In this document: positions 55,004 to 64,000 of the stretch, piece after piece
Layout of the letters: every line of letters begins with the position of its first letter
How positions within the stretch are numbered: the stretch's first letter is position 1
Assembly: GCA_011032825.1 (NCBI GenBank)
Contig: JAADJZ010000003.1
Location: 1,488,001 to 1,552,000 of the forward strand
Direction: 5' to 3'
From: Massariosphaeria phaeospora
Lineage: Eukaryota > Ascomycota > Dothideomycetes > Pleosporales
Length of the DNA stretch: 64,000 bases
Position numbers and translations under genes: made by a program
The notes under the pieces: model-generated
Seen by the model: only the letters and a program-made list of their open reading frames with translations
Told to the model about the DNA's origin: nothing
The model's database searches: none

Positions 55004-55452
55004 GCTTGCGGGAGCAGCGGCTAGACTCGAGAGGCCAGCGGTTGCAGGACTACGGCTGCCGCGCAATCTGGGCGACGACGAGGGGGGCGGACGAGGGGGA
55101 GAAAGTGAGAGCGTGAGACAGTCGAGGGTTGCCCGCTCGCTGAACCGCCGCCGTTTGCCTTTGTCAGCGTTTCTGCTGGCCGCGAGGCTGGCGGGGGTGG
55201 CTGTGGCTGGCGGTTGGCTCTCCCTCACCCCCGTGCATATTTACATTACCTAGTATACTGGATACAGTACGGCTTTGTAAAGACAAAAGTAGACAACCTA
55301 CTCGGGCCCAAGGTTTCTCCGAAAAATCTCGCGAGATTGCCCGCGCGTAGCGCGGGCCTATCCTCCCAATGCAATCCAAAAACCACTACATAAATCAATC
55401 CCCGCCACAACGCTATACTACTAAATTTTAAATTAGTAAAATTGTTTTAACT

Positions 55453-56166
55453 ATGCCTCGCAATCTATCGCAAGCTAAAAAATACGCTGCTAAAGTTGTT
55501 GCGCTTAGAGGCTACGCGTTGCGCCTCTGCGAGTACACTAAGCTAAACATTAAATTCTACGCTACAGCGCACAACTTACTATATTATTACTTCTACTACG
55601 CTTACTTAAACTTTTTAACGCAATTTAATTATTATACGCAAAAAAATTAGCAATTGTTAAAAAAGCAAGACTTTGCGCTTGTGCGCTATTTTGACGCAAT
55701 TAATGCGATTAGCTATAAAGTACACAAAAAAATAGTTAAACAACAAGCGTACGCACTTTTAAAAAATTTTTACTTAAAAGTAAATAAAGCGCTTGCGCTG
55801 CTAAGTAAGTGCTAGAAGCGTTGCTAGCTGCAAAAGTATTTAAAGTACAAACGCGTTAAGGCAAAGCTATTAAAAGTACAGTAAAAGCTCGCATAGAAGC
55901 TTAAAGCGCTGCGCAAGTAGTTTACAAAGCTAAAAAGCTTTATTTAGCAATTAAGTATATTGCTAGCGAATACGTACAATATAAACAAAACTAGCTGCTA
56001 AATTAAAGTCGCAAGCAGCTAGTACGTTTACAGCAGAAATAGGTGCTAGATTTTTATTTTTAATGCTAACAATTGCGAGCTTGTTACTTTCGTAGAGTGT
56101 ATAAGCGCAAACGGCGTAGCTATTTCTTTTATAGTTATTGTCAAAGTAGCAACAATTATAAAGCAC
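55453..56166 (+). pseudogene. Pogo/Fot1-like transposase N-terminal part, left arm
   Basis: ATG at 55,453 begins MPRNLSQAKKYAAKVVALRG; the first frame stops at 55,650, but the same frame continues with recognisable sequence between TAG-type stops. It includes LLKNFYLKVNKALALLSK, KALRK-FTKLKSF, a TYNINKTSC motif where active relatives have YNMDETG (first catalytic Asp and its Glu changed to Asn and Lys), then IFIFNANNCELVTFVECISA and GVAISFIVIV (expected ...ANNRELVT.VECISA). The arm ends near 56,172, before the second and third acidic residues. Degraded and truncated. Confidence 0.75.
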
Positions 56167-56392
56167 TAGGTAACTAATATACCTACGCTAGCGAATAAGT
56201 AAAGAGTACTTATCGTTGAGTATAAGTTAAGTTAGAGTTGCATAAACCTAAAGTTAAAGTTGAGTTAGAGTAATTAAAGCGTAGGTTAAAGTTAAGTTAT
56301 AGGTACTACCTTTAGGTTAATAAACTTATTATAACTAGCTGTTATAATTATAAAAAGAAAATATATTAAAATATAGAATTGTAGAGGTCTAT

Positions 56393-56450
56393 GCTAACTC
56401 AACTTATACTTACGCTAAAACGTTTTAGCGTAGGTATAAGTTAGGTTAGC
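56393..56450. repeat. 58-bp near-perfect palindrome in the element's centre
   Basis: The halves GCTAACTCAACTTATACTTA... and its inverse meet at AAAAC|GTTTT; 27 of 29 pairs match. It sits within a region rich in GTTAAGTTAGAG-like short repeats. Related sequence occurs in direct orientation at about 56,187-56,285 and 57,018-57,118 (both start CGCTAGCGAATAAGTAAA), which suggests small TIR elements nested inside the larger one. Confidence 0.7.
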
Positions 56451-57487
56451 ACTAGAGTCTTACGTAAGCTAACTTAACTTTAACTTAACTTATACTTATT
56501 TACTACTCTAAACGTACGTAGGCTTTTTGTTTAATAGCAATGAAATTAAAAATGCGTAACATAAGTTGGTTATGCTAAAGCTTTTTGTTTTACTTAGTAG
56601 AGTATTCTACTTAGTAGTAGATTACGTTATAGCTTTTATAAAACAAAAGAGTTTGCTTAGTACGCAAAGAAGCACTTTATACAGTTGTTTGCGCTGCTGC
56701 TTTATACAACTTACTTGCTGCAGCTACTTAACGTTAGCTATTTCTAGCTACTTAAGTAGTATTACAGTTGCTATTTAAACTAAGCTGCGCGTACTAGGTT
56801 AAAAAATATAAGCAAAGCTAATTTTATAGCAACTCTAGTAGAGATCTAGCGTTTTACGTTTACTTGCAGTACAATTCTTAGTAGCTAGAAATACACAAGT
56901 TTTGCACTACTTAATCTAAACGTTGTACTCGCCTAGCTTAAGTAGCAAAAGAATTGCAACTTTAGCAATAATAAGCAATTGCTTACACTTTCTCTAGCAA
57001 CAAACATACGCTTTATTACGCTAGCGAATAAGTAAAAAGTACTTATTAATAGGTATAGGTTAAGTTATAAGTCGCATAGACTTTGAATTAAAGTTAAGTT
57101 ATAGTTACCTAGCGTAGGTAGAAGTTATGTTAGAGTTATCAAAGCGTTAAGTTATAGTTTGGTTAGAGTAATCAAAGCTTAAAGTTAGAGTTGAGTTAAA
57201 GGTTACATTTAGGTTATAGAGTTATGTGTTAGCTTAAAAAGTTGCTAAAGTTTAGAAAATTATTACAGCTAGTTATTACATTTAAGAACGCGCAAATTGT
57301 ATTTACGAAGTTCTGTTATTATAGCTACTATTCACGTACAAGAACATAAGTAGAGTAAGAAAAGTTGTATTACTACAAATATCAATTACGGTAGCGTAGA
57401 AGTCGAGCGCGCTTTCGTAGCGAAAGTAGCGAATTCTTTTCTTCTAAATTATTATTCGACAGAGTTATTCTTAATCGTAAAGGCCTA

Positions 57488-58211
57488 GATGTACCTAGTG
57501 CTCTATAATTGTTGCTGCCTTGACAATAACTATAGAAGAAATAGCTACGCTGTCTGCGCTTATACACTCTACAAAAGTAACAAGCTCGCGATTGTTAGCG
57601 TTAAGAATGAAAATCTAGCGCCTATTTCTGCTGTAAAAGTACTAGCTGCTTGCGACTTTAATTTAGCAGCTAGTTTTGTTTATATTGTACGTATCCGCTA
57701 GCAATATACCTAATTGCTAAATAAAATTTTCTAGCTTTGTAAACTACTTGCATAGCGCTTTAAGCTCTTGTGCAAGCTTTTGCTGCACTTTTAATAGCTT
57801 TGCTTTAACGCGTTTGTACTTTAAATGCTTTTGCAGCTAGCAACGCTTCTAGCACTTGCCTAGCAGCGCAAGCGCTTTATTTACTTTTAAGTAAAATTCT
57901 TTTAAAAGCGCGTACGCTTGTTGTTTAACTATTTTTTTGTGTACTCTATAGCTAATCGCGTTAATCGCGTCAAAATAGCGCACAAGCGCAAAGTTTTGCT
58001 TTTTTAACAATCGCTAATTTTTTTGCGTACAACAATTAAATTGCGTTAAAAAGTTTAAGTAAGCGCAGTAAAAGTAATAATATAGTAAGTTGTGCGCTGT
58101 AGCGTAGGATTTGATGTCTAGCTTAGTGTACTCGCAGAGGCGCGACGCGTAGCCTCTAAGCGCAACAACCTCAGCAGCGTATTTTTTAGCTTGCGATAGA
58201 TTGCGAGGCAT
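57488..58211 (-). pseudogene. Pogo/Fot1-like transposase N-terminal part, right arm
   Basis: Mirror copy of the left-arm sequence: ATG at 58,211, MPRNLSQAKKYAAEVVALRG, the same order of motifs, ending near 57,488. It keeps some ancestral bases that the left arm has lost (for example GCGCAGACAGCG against GCGCAAACGGCG), so each copy has mutated independently. The YNINK change is shared. Non-functional. Confidence 0.75.
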
Positions 58212-58290
58212 AGTTAAAACAATTCTACTAATTCAAAAATTAGTAGTATAGCGTTGTGGCGGGGATTGATTTATGTAGTGGTTTTTGGAT

Positions 58291-58556
58291 TGCATTGGGG
58301 GGATCATTTGCATTGGGGGGATCATTTGCATTGGGGGGATCATTTGCATTGGGGGGATCATTTGCATTGGGGGGATCATTTGCATTGGGGGGATCATTTG
58401 CATTGGGGGGATCATTTGCATTGGGGGGATCATTTGCATTGGGGGGATCATTTGCATTGGGGGGATCATTTGCATTGGGGGGATCATTTGCATTGGGGGG
58501 ATCATTTGCATTGGGGGGATCATTTGCATTGGGGGGATCATTTGCATTGGGGGGAT
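58291..58556 (+). repeat. 18-bp minisatellite, about 15 copies of TGCATTGGGGGGATCATT
   Basis: 266 bp of almost perfectly identical 18-bp units (14.8 copies) inside the right terminal region of the Fot1-like element. The left terminal region has only one unit (reverse complement ATCCTCCCAATGCAATCC at 55,364-55,381). The period is a multiple of three and every frame is open, so long artificial reading frames appear. Each unit contains a G6 run. Confidence 0.95.
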
Positions 58557-58703
58557 AGGCCCGCGCTACGCGCGGGCAATCTCGCGAGATTTTTCGGAGA
58601 AACCTTGGGCCCGAGTACCTATTGCTAAAAACTCCTAGGCTGTCAAGAGGATCGCCTGAAGTCTTCTATATATCGGCAATGAATTCTGCCAGGGAGGTGT
58701 GCT

Positions 58704-58737
58704 CCCTCTCTCTCTCTCTCTCTCCCTCTCCCTCTGC
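58704..58737 (+). repeat. CT/CCCT microsatellite
   Basis: A CTCCCTCTCTCTCT... pyrimidine tract just outside the nested repeat block. Confidence 0.85.
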
Positions 58738-58739
58738 TC

Positions 58740-59905
58740 TGTCTACTCCGTACCACCTGCTACATTATTAGGCGTCGGAATCTTCGATAGTGCTACAAAC
58801 AGAGCTTTCCATACATATCCTTGATCTCACACGCAGTTCTCTGTGTGCATGGACTAAAAATAGGAGATGGACCAAGATATATGGGGTGCAATGCCTACCT
58901 TGTCCAGCCTTGGCTTTCCGAGAACCCCCTTTTGATTCGACTGGCAGCAACATTCATGCGCAGGCTCTGTGCCCATTTCAAACCATCTACCGGATGCCAT
59001 GCAGCTGGGAGGCTGTGCCTGACCAGCCGCGCGTGAAGACACGGCCACGAGTCTTGTGCCTGCACCGTACACACACGGGCTGTTCTGTAAAGGTGCTAAC
59101 ATGGTACATGGCGTGATAGCGAGATCTCGGGGTGGCGGACAGTGAAAACAGAAGTGCACAGGCGATCGTCGAGGCAGCTACATAGTGCGTGGGAGAGTGA
59201 GGAGCTTGGAGGAGAAGCTGAGAAGAAGGTGCACAGCTAAGCTTTTGTTATGTCAGCAGAGATCTCGTCTAAACCTGCATCCGACGACCTCGGGACAAGG
59301 CTTCCCTCCTGACATGACCTCCACCGCGACACGCGCCGGCCATGACAAATACTGGCCATGACAATTTTTGCACTTCGACGGCCTCACCGCCGCCTCTTGC
59401 AGACAGCGGACACAGACGAACGCACCCGCACCGGCCTCCACACCTCTGCAGTAGGACCACCGTCGTTGGCTAAGGTGCCACGCCATGTATACATACATGT
59501 ACATGCTGGGTCAGCGCTAACGCCAAAACGCTTAGCCAGACTTCCCCATATCCGTGCTAGCGGATGCAAACTTCCGAAAAAGGCTGCATGTTGCGAACCA
59601 GTGACCCATACGGGACCCCTTTCCCACCGCTATCCGCAAGCAGTGCAAATGCCAGGCACCCTGGAGCTGTCCATAGATGTTGAACTTGGCCCCTGTCGCG
59701 GCTTGGAGCCTGGGCGCCGTCTTCAAAGTAATAGAGAAGGCAATCTTCGGTCATATATCACAATATCAGCCGCTATTCTACGGACGGAGAATTCCTGCAT
59801 CGTCTAGCATAGAAGACTCATCGTCAAGCGCGCTATCCAGCCTGCAATTCCTCACCGTCCCAAGCAGTAGACAGCACTGGCTTCCACGACGTCCGGGCAG
59901 CTAGT
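58740..59905. other. Intergenic, nothing recognised
   Basis: About 1.2 kb between the repeat block and the Zn2Cys6 gene. Open frames are short, lie on both strands and lack family motifs. It should hold the regulator's promoter. Confidence 0.5.
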
Positions 59906-61880
59906 ATGGTAGGCGTACCCAAAAGTACTGGATGCTTCATTTGTCGGAAACGAAAGATCAAGGTACGCCTTACGCCACATCCTCGTGCAGGGCACCACTG
60001 ACCTATAGTCAAAGTGCGACGAGACTTGGCCGACCTGCATCAACTGCCAGAAAAACGGCAAATGCTGCCCAGGGCCTCCAGCACGCCACACTTTCAAAGA
60101 TCTTGGGCCAAAGTTAAATAGCACCACCGCAACTACAGTCATAGAGAACAGCACCGGGACCCCAGGTAGGAGCGTACAAAGCTAAGCTATGCTCGTTCTA
60201 ACCAGCTATCTAGACCAACGATGCCAGAGGTTGACTCAGTTGAATGAAAAGTGGTCGGATAATGGCGCAGTGTTCCGAAAATTTAGGATATCTAATAGAG
60301 CTTCTGACCTACGAAGGAAGGCATCACGGAGTCCGACTTTGAGTATCAGTTCTAGTCCGCCACGGTCGCCGTGCTCAGCTATACCTCGGTATCCGTCCCC
60401 ATCACAGCACCAAGAACTGGCGTGCGCTCTAATCGACGCGCTGGGTACCGGAAATGTAGGACACCGCCTATCCGCGTTTGGCTCTTTCATTCGTGAAGTA
60501 CCGTCAAGAATAGGACACAACACAGCGCTGGATGCAGCTGCAGCATGCATAGTATACGCTCATTCATCCATGGTACACAAGAAGAATGCAAACGAGATCG
60601 CGAACCCCCAGCTCTATCTACGTGCAGTGCAGAATTTGCAGCAGTGTTTAGAGGATCCACAACAAGGCATGTCTTCTAATACCCTCTGCGCCTCTGTTCT
60701 GCTAGGGCTAGTCGAGGTGAACTCCCCAACACTAACGGCGTGAAATATCCATTAACTTACACACCAGGCCTTGGCAGGACCGAGGATGGGGAACCGCTAT
60801 CTTGCTCATGTCGGTGGAGCCGGACGGCTCATGGAGCTTCAAGGGCCGACAAGCTATCAAGAACCCTTTGCCAGAGAATTGCTTCGCTTCAACAGAGGCG
60901 GTATTGTAAGCTTCGCCGCATCAGATTATCTTAAACCTTACCCAGCCCCGCACTTAAAGAGATGTCGACAGTTTGCTAACTGATAGTAGATCATCACGTC
61001 TATATACGAACGGAAGCCATGTTTCCTGACTTCACCCCAGTGGTGCGACATCGCTTTTGCCAAGACAGGCTTAGGCTTCGATGATTGTCTGTATACTGAC
61101 ATCTTGCATCGCATGGCCGACTTCCCTACTCTTCTCAACGAACTCAAACAGTTACATCGGGTGGTTAATCCGCCGGTAACAGACATCATCGGGCCCGAAT
61201 TCAATTTCATGACAAACTTCGAAGAGGACCTGTCGGGCACTAACTCACCACTGGTCTTCGGTACCGAGGCCTTCGAGTCTAGCCTCGATTGGTTCGAGGA
61301 CCCTTGCACCATGGATATGTGCTGCGCCGACTCGAGCGCGCGAAGGCTCCTTATAAACAAACTCCAAAACCTAAAGGAGGCCCTGTGCACGCTCGGCGAG
61401 CACCTGAATGTCAAGCTGGCGGACGGGTCCGCAGCTATTGAGCTCCCATCAATTGAAAACGACAGTCCCATCGAAACGGCATTCCACTTTACAAACTGGC
61501 GCGTTGCCGTCGCCTATAACTGCTTCTGGTCACTCTTGATCTTGACGAATAAGATTATCATGAAGCTCCTCCCGCCCTACGACTCAACCCATTACGCCTT
61601 GGAAGCTGAATGTCGCAGTGTCGCGCTCGAAATTTGCAAGACGTGGGAGGATGCTTGGGCGAGCAAGCCGATCGGTGCCTTTCACACTGGGCTGTCCTTC
61701 GTCATGGCCTACGAGTTCTGTACGGCAGACGTGAAAGAGTGGATACTCAAAGGACTGAATGCACTCTTGGACCATCAACTGGTGGAGACGTTCCGCTGGT
61801 CGGACGAGGTCATCACCATGATGAGTGGCAAGCTGGCCGGCGAAGGACCTGATCTGGTGTTTTCGAACGTGTCAAAGTAA
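59906..61880 (+). CDS. Zn2Cys6 binuclear-cluster transcription factor, five exons, 579 aa
   Basis: Exons 59906-59962, 60015-60165, 60214-60716, 60768-60905 and 60990-61880 (sum 1,740 nt); introns 52, 48, 51 and 84 bp. The zinc cluster is split by intron 1 exactly after the first basic stretch: TGCFICRKRKIK | CDETWPTCINCQKNGKCC, i.e. C-x2-C-x6-C-x6-C-x2-C-x6-C near residues 10-37. After a short linker and a Ser/Pro-rich segment, the C-terminal ~450 residues are helical with the fungal-specific regulator look: ELACALIDALGTGNVGHRLS, QLYLRAVQNLQQCLEDPQQG, TLCASVLLGLVE, HVGGAGRLMELQGP, TSIYERKPCFL, NCFWSLLILTNKIIMKLLPP and LSFVMAYEFCTADVKEWIL. A nuclear DNA-binding regulator; its targets are unknown. 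It is convergent with the sterol acyltransferase gene. Confidence 0.93.
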
Positions 61881-62082
61881 GCCAATTCGATCGCCGTCCA
61901 TTGCGCAGTTCTCCTCTTGTACACGGAACGTTTTTGTCGACGATCTAGTATAGCGGCTTGGCTCGAGTAGAAGGTCCAAAACACCACGCCAGCGCGCAGA
62001 CTTTTAGACTACTGGTCGACACGGCTTAAATAGATGAACTTGGTTAGATGGGACCGAATCTCGATTTTCTATCCCTATCGTT

Positions 62083-63969
62083 CTAGATGATAAGATAGAG
62101 ACTCGTGAGTACACTCGGCCCAATGAACAATCCGATCCAAAACATTACGTTTCCTAAGGTATCCTGCCCTTTCATCAGCTTCGTCCTGCTCAATGCAGCC
62201 ATCGGGATCTGAGTTAGTTGTGATATGAAGAGATAACCCCTGAGCCGCTTGAACAGACAGAACATCAGGATTTCGTGGATGATAGCGCTCAGAATGAAGG
62301 TGACGAATGTGGCGCCTGTTTTACTTAGGTGAAAGGCGGAGATGGAGCTCTGGTACACGTGGCGAAGAAGGAACGTGTAAACTGGTCGATTCCAGTCGCG
62401 TGCGTATTGGTCCCACGAGACCGAGTTCCACCAGTCCCCGTAGAAGCCGCGGTCGGCAAATCTAGTTATCTCGGCCAGAACGTTCAGGAGGCATTCCCAA
62501 ATGACGTACCAGGCGAGCAGCTGCTCGAGAAGAAGGGGGAACAGCATGTCGGAGACGACCCAGGGAAACTCCATGCAGCGCTGCTCGAACGACATGCCAG
62601 CTTCTCTCTGGCGAAGCGTCTCGACGACCACAGGGTAGATGTATGCTTGAGAAATGATAATCATGACCCAGATGACTCCGACTGTGGCCGCGGACTTTTC
62701 TGCCACGTACCACCAGTTGATGCTCTCTTGGCGTGGATATTCGAGCTCGTAGACTAGAGTGGGTAGGCATGTCCACTCGGCCAAGTTATAGAAGGTGAGA
62801 TTTTTTGGATAGGCATTGTCGGTTGTTGTGCATTTGCCGCGGAGCTCGTCGTCGAGGATTGTAATCTCGGTGGTGAGGACACGACGGAAGGTTTGACTTT
62901 GTTCTTCGTCGAGCGGCTCCCCTGCGTCGATGACCTTGGCCATTGTAGCGATCTCCGACTCTTCGCTAGAAAAGTTGGTTGATGCTCTAGGCCCTATGGC
63001 TCGACGGCGGGGGGTGGGACCGTGAATGGAGGCGTCCTGGGTGCTTGTGGCTGATGTGGTTGGCGTGTTGGAAGGGGTCGAAGACGGGCGCCTTTGAGAG
63101 GCCAAGTCATCAAGCTGCCCGACTTTCTGCTCGAGGAGCTTCCGGCGGCGGTAGACGCGAGACACTAGCTTGGTGGTTAGCGATGGTCGTGGAGGCCTGG
63201 GGCGTAACTCACGGTAGCCATTGTAGAAGGCGTACGAGTGCTGCTTCATGAGCAGCACAAAATCGTGCAGGACGATGAAGACGGTGTGGGTCCACGGCCA
63301 GTCACGATAGAAACTGATCCAGATGACGCTGCCAGTGAAGAAGATTTGCCACACAGACTGGATGATCCAGCCGGACCTCGTCCAAGTCAGGTAGCCCCTG
63401 GCAATGGCGCGATGGAGGAAGAGGCCGAAGCTCGTGCACAAGCACATGAGGCCGTCGGTGGCTAGCAGCACGAACAGGTCTCTGTCGACCATCAGATGCA
63501 CAATCTCGGCCCTGCCAAACACCGAGCCCATGTTCCGGTAGTTCTGGGCGGCGATCTTGAGCAGCAGGAAGCCCATGGCCAGCCAGAAAAGGGTGAAGAA
63601 GCCGTGGAAGGGCGACTGCGATCGAGGATTCTGGCGGTCGAAGGTGGTGAACTGGCGCGTGAAGACGAGGTCGCGAAAGCGATGGCGCGCCTTGCCACTG
63701 CGCTTCGCGGCTTCTCGCTCAATGCCAGACTGGATAATGGCGCGGAACTCGGCGTCGTCGGCCGTCAGCGGACGTGTGCGTCGGCGGCTGGCGTTGGCCT
63801 TTTCGACGAAGACGCAGACGCTGCTACTGGGGCTAGCTTTGCCGGCGTGACTGTGTGCGAGGTCGTCGATGCCGATGGCGCTGCCGCCGTCCGAGGGGAT
63901 CGCCGTCGAGCTCTCGGAGCCATCTGAAGCGCTATCAGCTGCGTCTGCGACAGCGAGGTCGGCGGCCAT
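62083..63969 (-). CDS. are2: Sterol O-acyltransferase (ARE1/ARE2, ACAT; MBOAT family), 628 aa
   Basis: Single exon from the ATG at 63,969 (MAADLAVADAADS) to a TAG at 62,083. The window ends 31 bp upstream, so an earlier exon cannot be fully excluded. The N-terminal ~130 residues are acidic then basic and cytosolic. Membrane segments follow, with FHGFFTLFWLAMGFLLLKIA, LFVLLATDGLMCLCTSFGLF and WIIQSVWQIFFTGSVIWISF. Family signatures are HTVFIVLHDFVLLMKQHSYA, NAYPKNLTFYNLAEWTCLPT, the FYxDWWNS motif (RGFYGDWWNSVSWDQYARDW) at ~500-515, and the catalytic His in ILSAIIHEILMFCLF at ~565. It transfers fatty acyl-CoA to ergosterol in the ER to make storage steryl esters. Confidence 0.95.
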   Translation of the reverse strand: MAADLAVADAADSASDGSESSTAIPSDGGSAIGIDDLAHSHAGKASPSSSVCVFVEKANASRRRTRPLTADDAEFRAIIQSGIEREAAKRSGKARHRFRDLVFTRQFTTFDRQNPRSQSPFHGFFTLFWLAMGFLLLKIAAQNYRNMGSVFGRAEIVHLMVDRDLFVLLATDGLMCLCTSFGLFLHRAIARGYLTWTRSGWIIQSVWQIFFTGSVIWISFYRDWPWTHTVFIVLHDFVLLMKQHSYAFYNGYRELRPRPPRPSLTTKLVSRVYRRRKLLEQKVGQLDDLASQRRPSSTPSNTPTTSATSTQDASIHGPTPRRRAIGPRASTNFSSEESEIATMAKVIDAGEPLDEEQSQTFRRVLTTEITILDDELRGKCTTTDNAYPKNLTFYNLAEWTCLPTLVYELEYPRQESINWWYVAEKSAATVGVIWVMIIISQAYIYPVVVETLRQREAGMSFEQRCMEFPWVVSDMLFPLLLEQLLAWYVIWECLLNVLAEITRFADRGFYGDWWNSVSWDQYARDWNRPVYTFLLRHVYQSSISAFHLSKTGATFVTFILSAIIHEILMFCLFKRLRGYLFISQLTQIPMAALSRTKLMKGQDTLGNVMFWIGLFIGPSVLTSLYLII

Positions 63970-64000
63970 GGTGGCGGGCTGCACGGTATGAAGAGCGAAG

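Larger units (their letters stand above)
55301..58615. mobile_element. Fot1/pogo-like element rearranged as a long inverted duplication, TA-flanked
   Basis: Both ends carry a TIR beginning CTCGGGCCCAAGGTTTCTCC and continuing through CTCGCGAGATTGCCCGCGCG, flanked by TA (55,299-55,300 and 58,616-58,617). The terminal arms 55,301-56,172 and 57,488-58,615 are inverted copies over about 870 bp; the right arm is longer by about 255 bp because of the 18-bp repeat expansion. Each arm carries the N-terminal and first catalytic part of a pogo/Fot1-type transposase reading inward. The 1.3-kb centre is AT-rich, with further small repeats. GC is low outside the TIRs and RIP-like changes are common. Confidence 0.85.
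55238..58689. mobile_element. MITE of the 32.7-kb family, split by a nested insertion
   Basis: The halves 55,238-55,300 (ATATTTACATTACCTAGTAT...) and 58,616-58,689 (TACCTATTGCTAAAA...), joined at a single TA, align along the reverse complement of the MITE at 32,701-32,913, including the outer TCGG..GAATT..TGC end. The 3,315-bp element between them is therefore an insertion. The left end of this copy is shorter than in the 32.7-kb copy. Confidence 0.85.

Noticed and set aside
53777..55024. 415-codon plus-strand open frame
   Set aside because: It is antisense to AIP1 in GC-rich DNA; its sequence is Ala/Gly/Asp-rich with no motif, and the minus strand carries an unmistakable WD40 protein.
58254..58638. 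Long repetitive frames (CIGGII, GGSFAL, GDHLHW, MQMIPP units)
   Set aside because: They come from the 18-bp minisatellite, which is open in several frames; not a gene. The array also lacks the spacer variety of CRISPR.
1..64000. Secondary-metabolite or effector gene cluster
   Set aside because: No polyketide synthase, peptide synthetase or terpene cyclase is present; the Zn2Cys6 regulator stands alone beside a sterol acyltransferase, and neighbouring genes are unrelated housekeeping functions.

Overview
The window is nuclear DNA of a filamentous ascomycete (Pezizomycotina). A Dothideomycete is likely but not proven. The evidence is: short introns (44-188 bp, mostly 47-65) with GT..AG ends and CTAAY/CTGAY-like branch sites; fungal gene families (WSC domain, Zn2Cys6 regulator, KAR9, group X hybrid histidine kinase, allantoicase, fungal alternative oxidase, methanol-oxidase-type GMC enzyme); and blocks of very AT-rich, RIP-like transposon DNA next to GC-rich genes.

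Layout. 1-5,940 is AT-rich repeat DNA. It holds a decayed Ty3/gypsy reverse transcriptase on the minus strand, a pair of direct repeats and a nearly perfect ~430 bp foldback element. 5,940-12,200 holds a coiled-coil protein, a small Cys-rich ORF, an 84-residue cytochrome b5 and a hypothetical gene. 12,260-19,907 is one nine-exon hybrid histidine kinase gene (about 2,345 aa), divergent from an ankyrin-DIL gene (20,603-23,119). A complete but TAG-riddled Tc1-like transposon (23,436-25,149) sits upstream of allantoicase (25,538-26,698). Then come a secreted WSC protein with an apparent frameshift, KAR9, a conserved hypothetical gene, alternative oxidase (36,828-38,250), alcohol oxidase (39,768-42,383), a CHL1-type DNA helicase (43,067-45,809), a single-pass membrane protein, a peptide transporter, two tentative genes (50.5-52.5 kb) and the actin regulator AIP1 (53,057-55,003). 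55,238-58,689 is a nested repeat: a Fot1/pogo-like inverted-duplicated element with an 18-bp minisatellite, inserted in a small MITE whose undisturbed relative lies at 32,701-32,913. A Zn2Cys6 regulator and a sterol O-acyltransferase end the window.

How it fits together. Most genes are unrelated housekeeping or signalling genes, not a cluster. The one suggestive metabolic pair is alternative oxidase (respiratory bypass) beside a peroxisomal-type alcohol oxidase (an H2O2 producer) on the same strand. The most interesting content is the transposon layer: three or more TA-flanked families, foldback structures, nested insertion with an empty-site relative, and a mutation pattern that makes TAG stops while leaving CpG common.

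Exon boundaries were derived by hand from splice signals, frame continuity and recalled family conservation. Total coding lengths were checked to be multiples of three for the histidine kinase, ankyrin-DIL, allantoicase, alternative oxidase, alcohol oxidase, helicase, transporter, AIP1 and Zn2Cys6 genes. No database search was possible.
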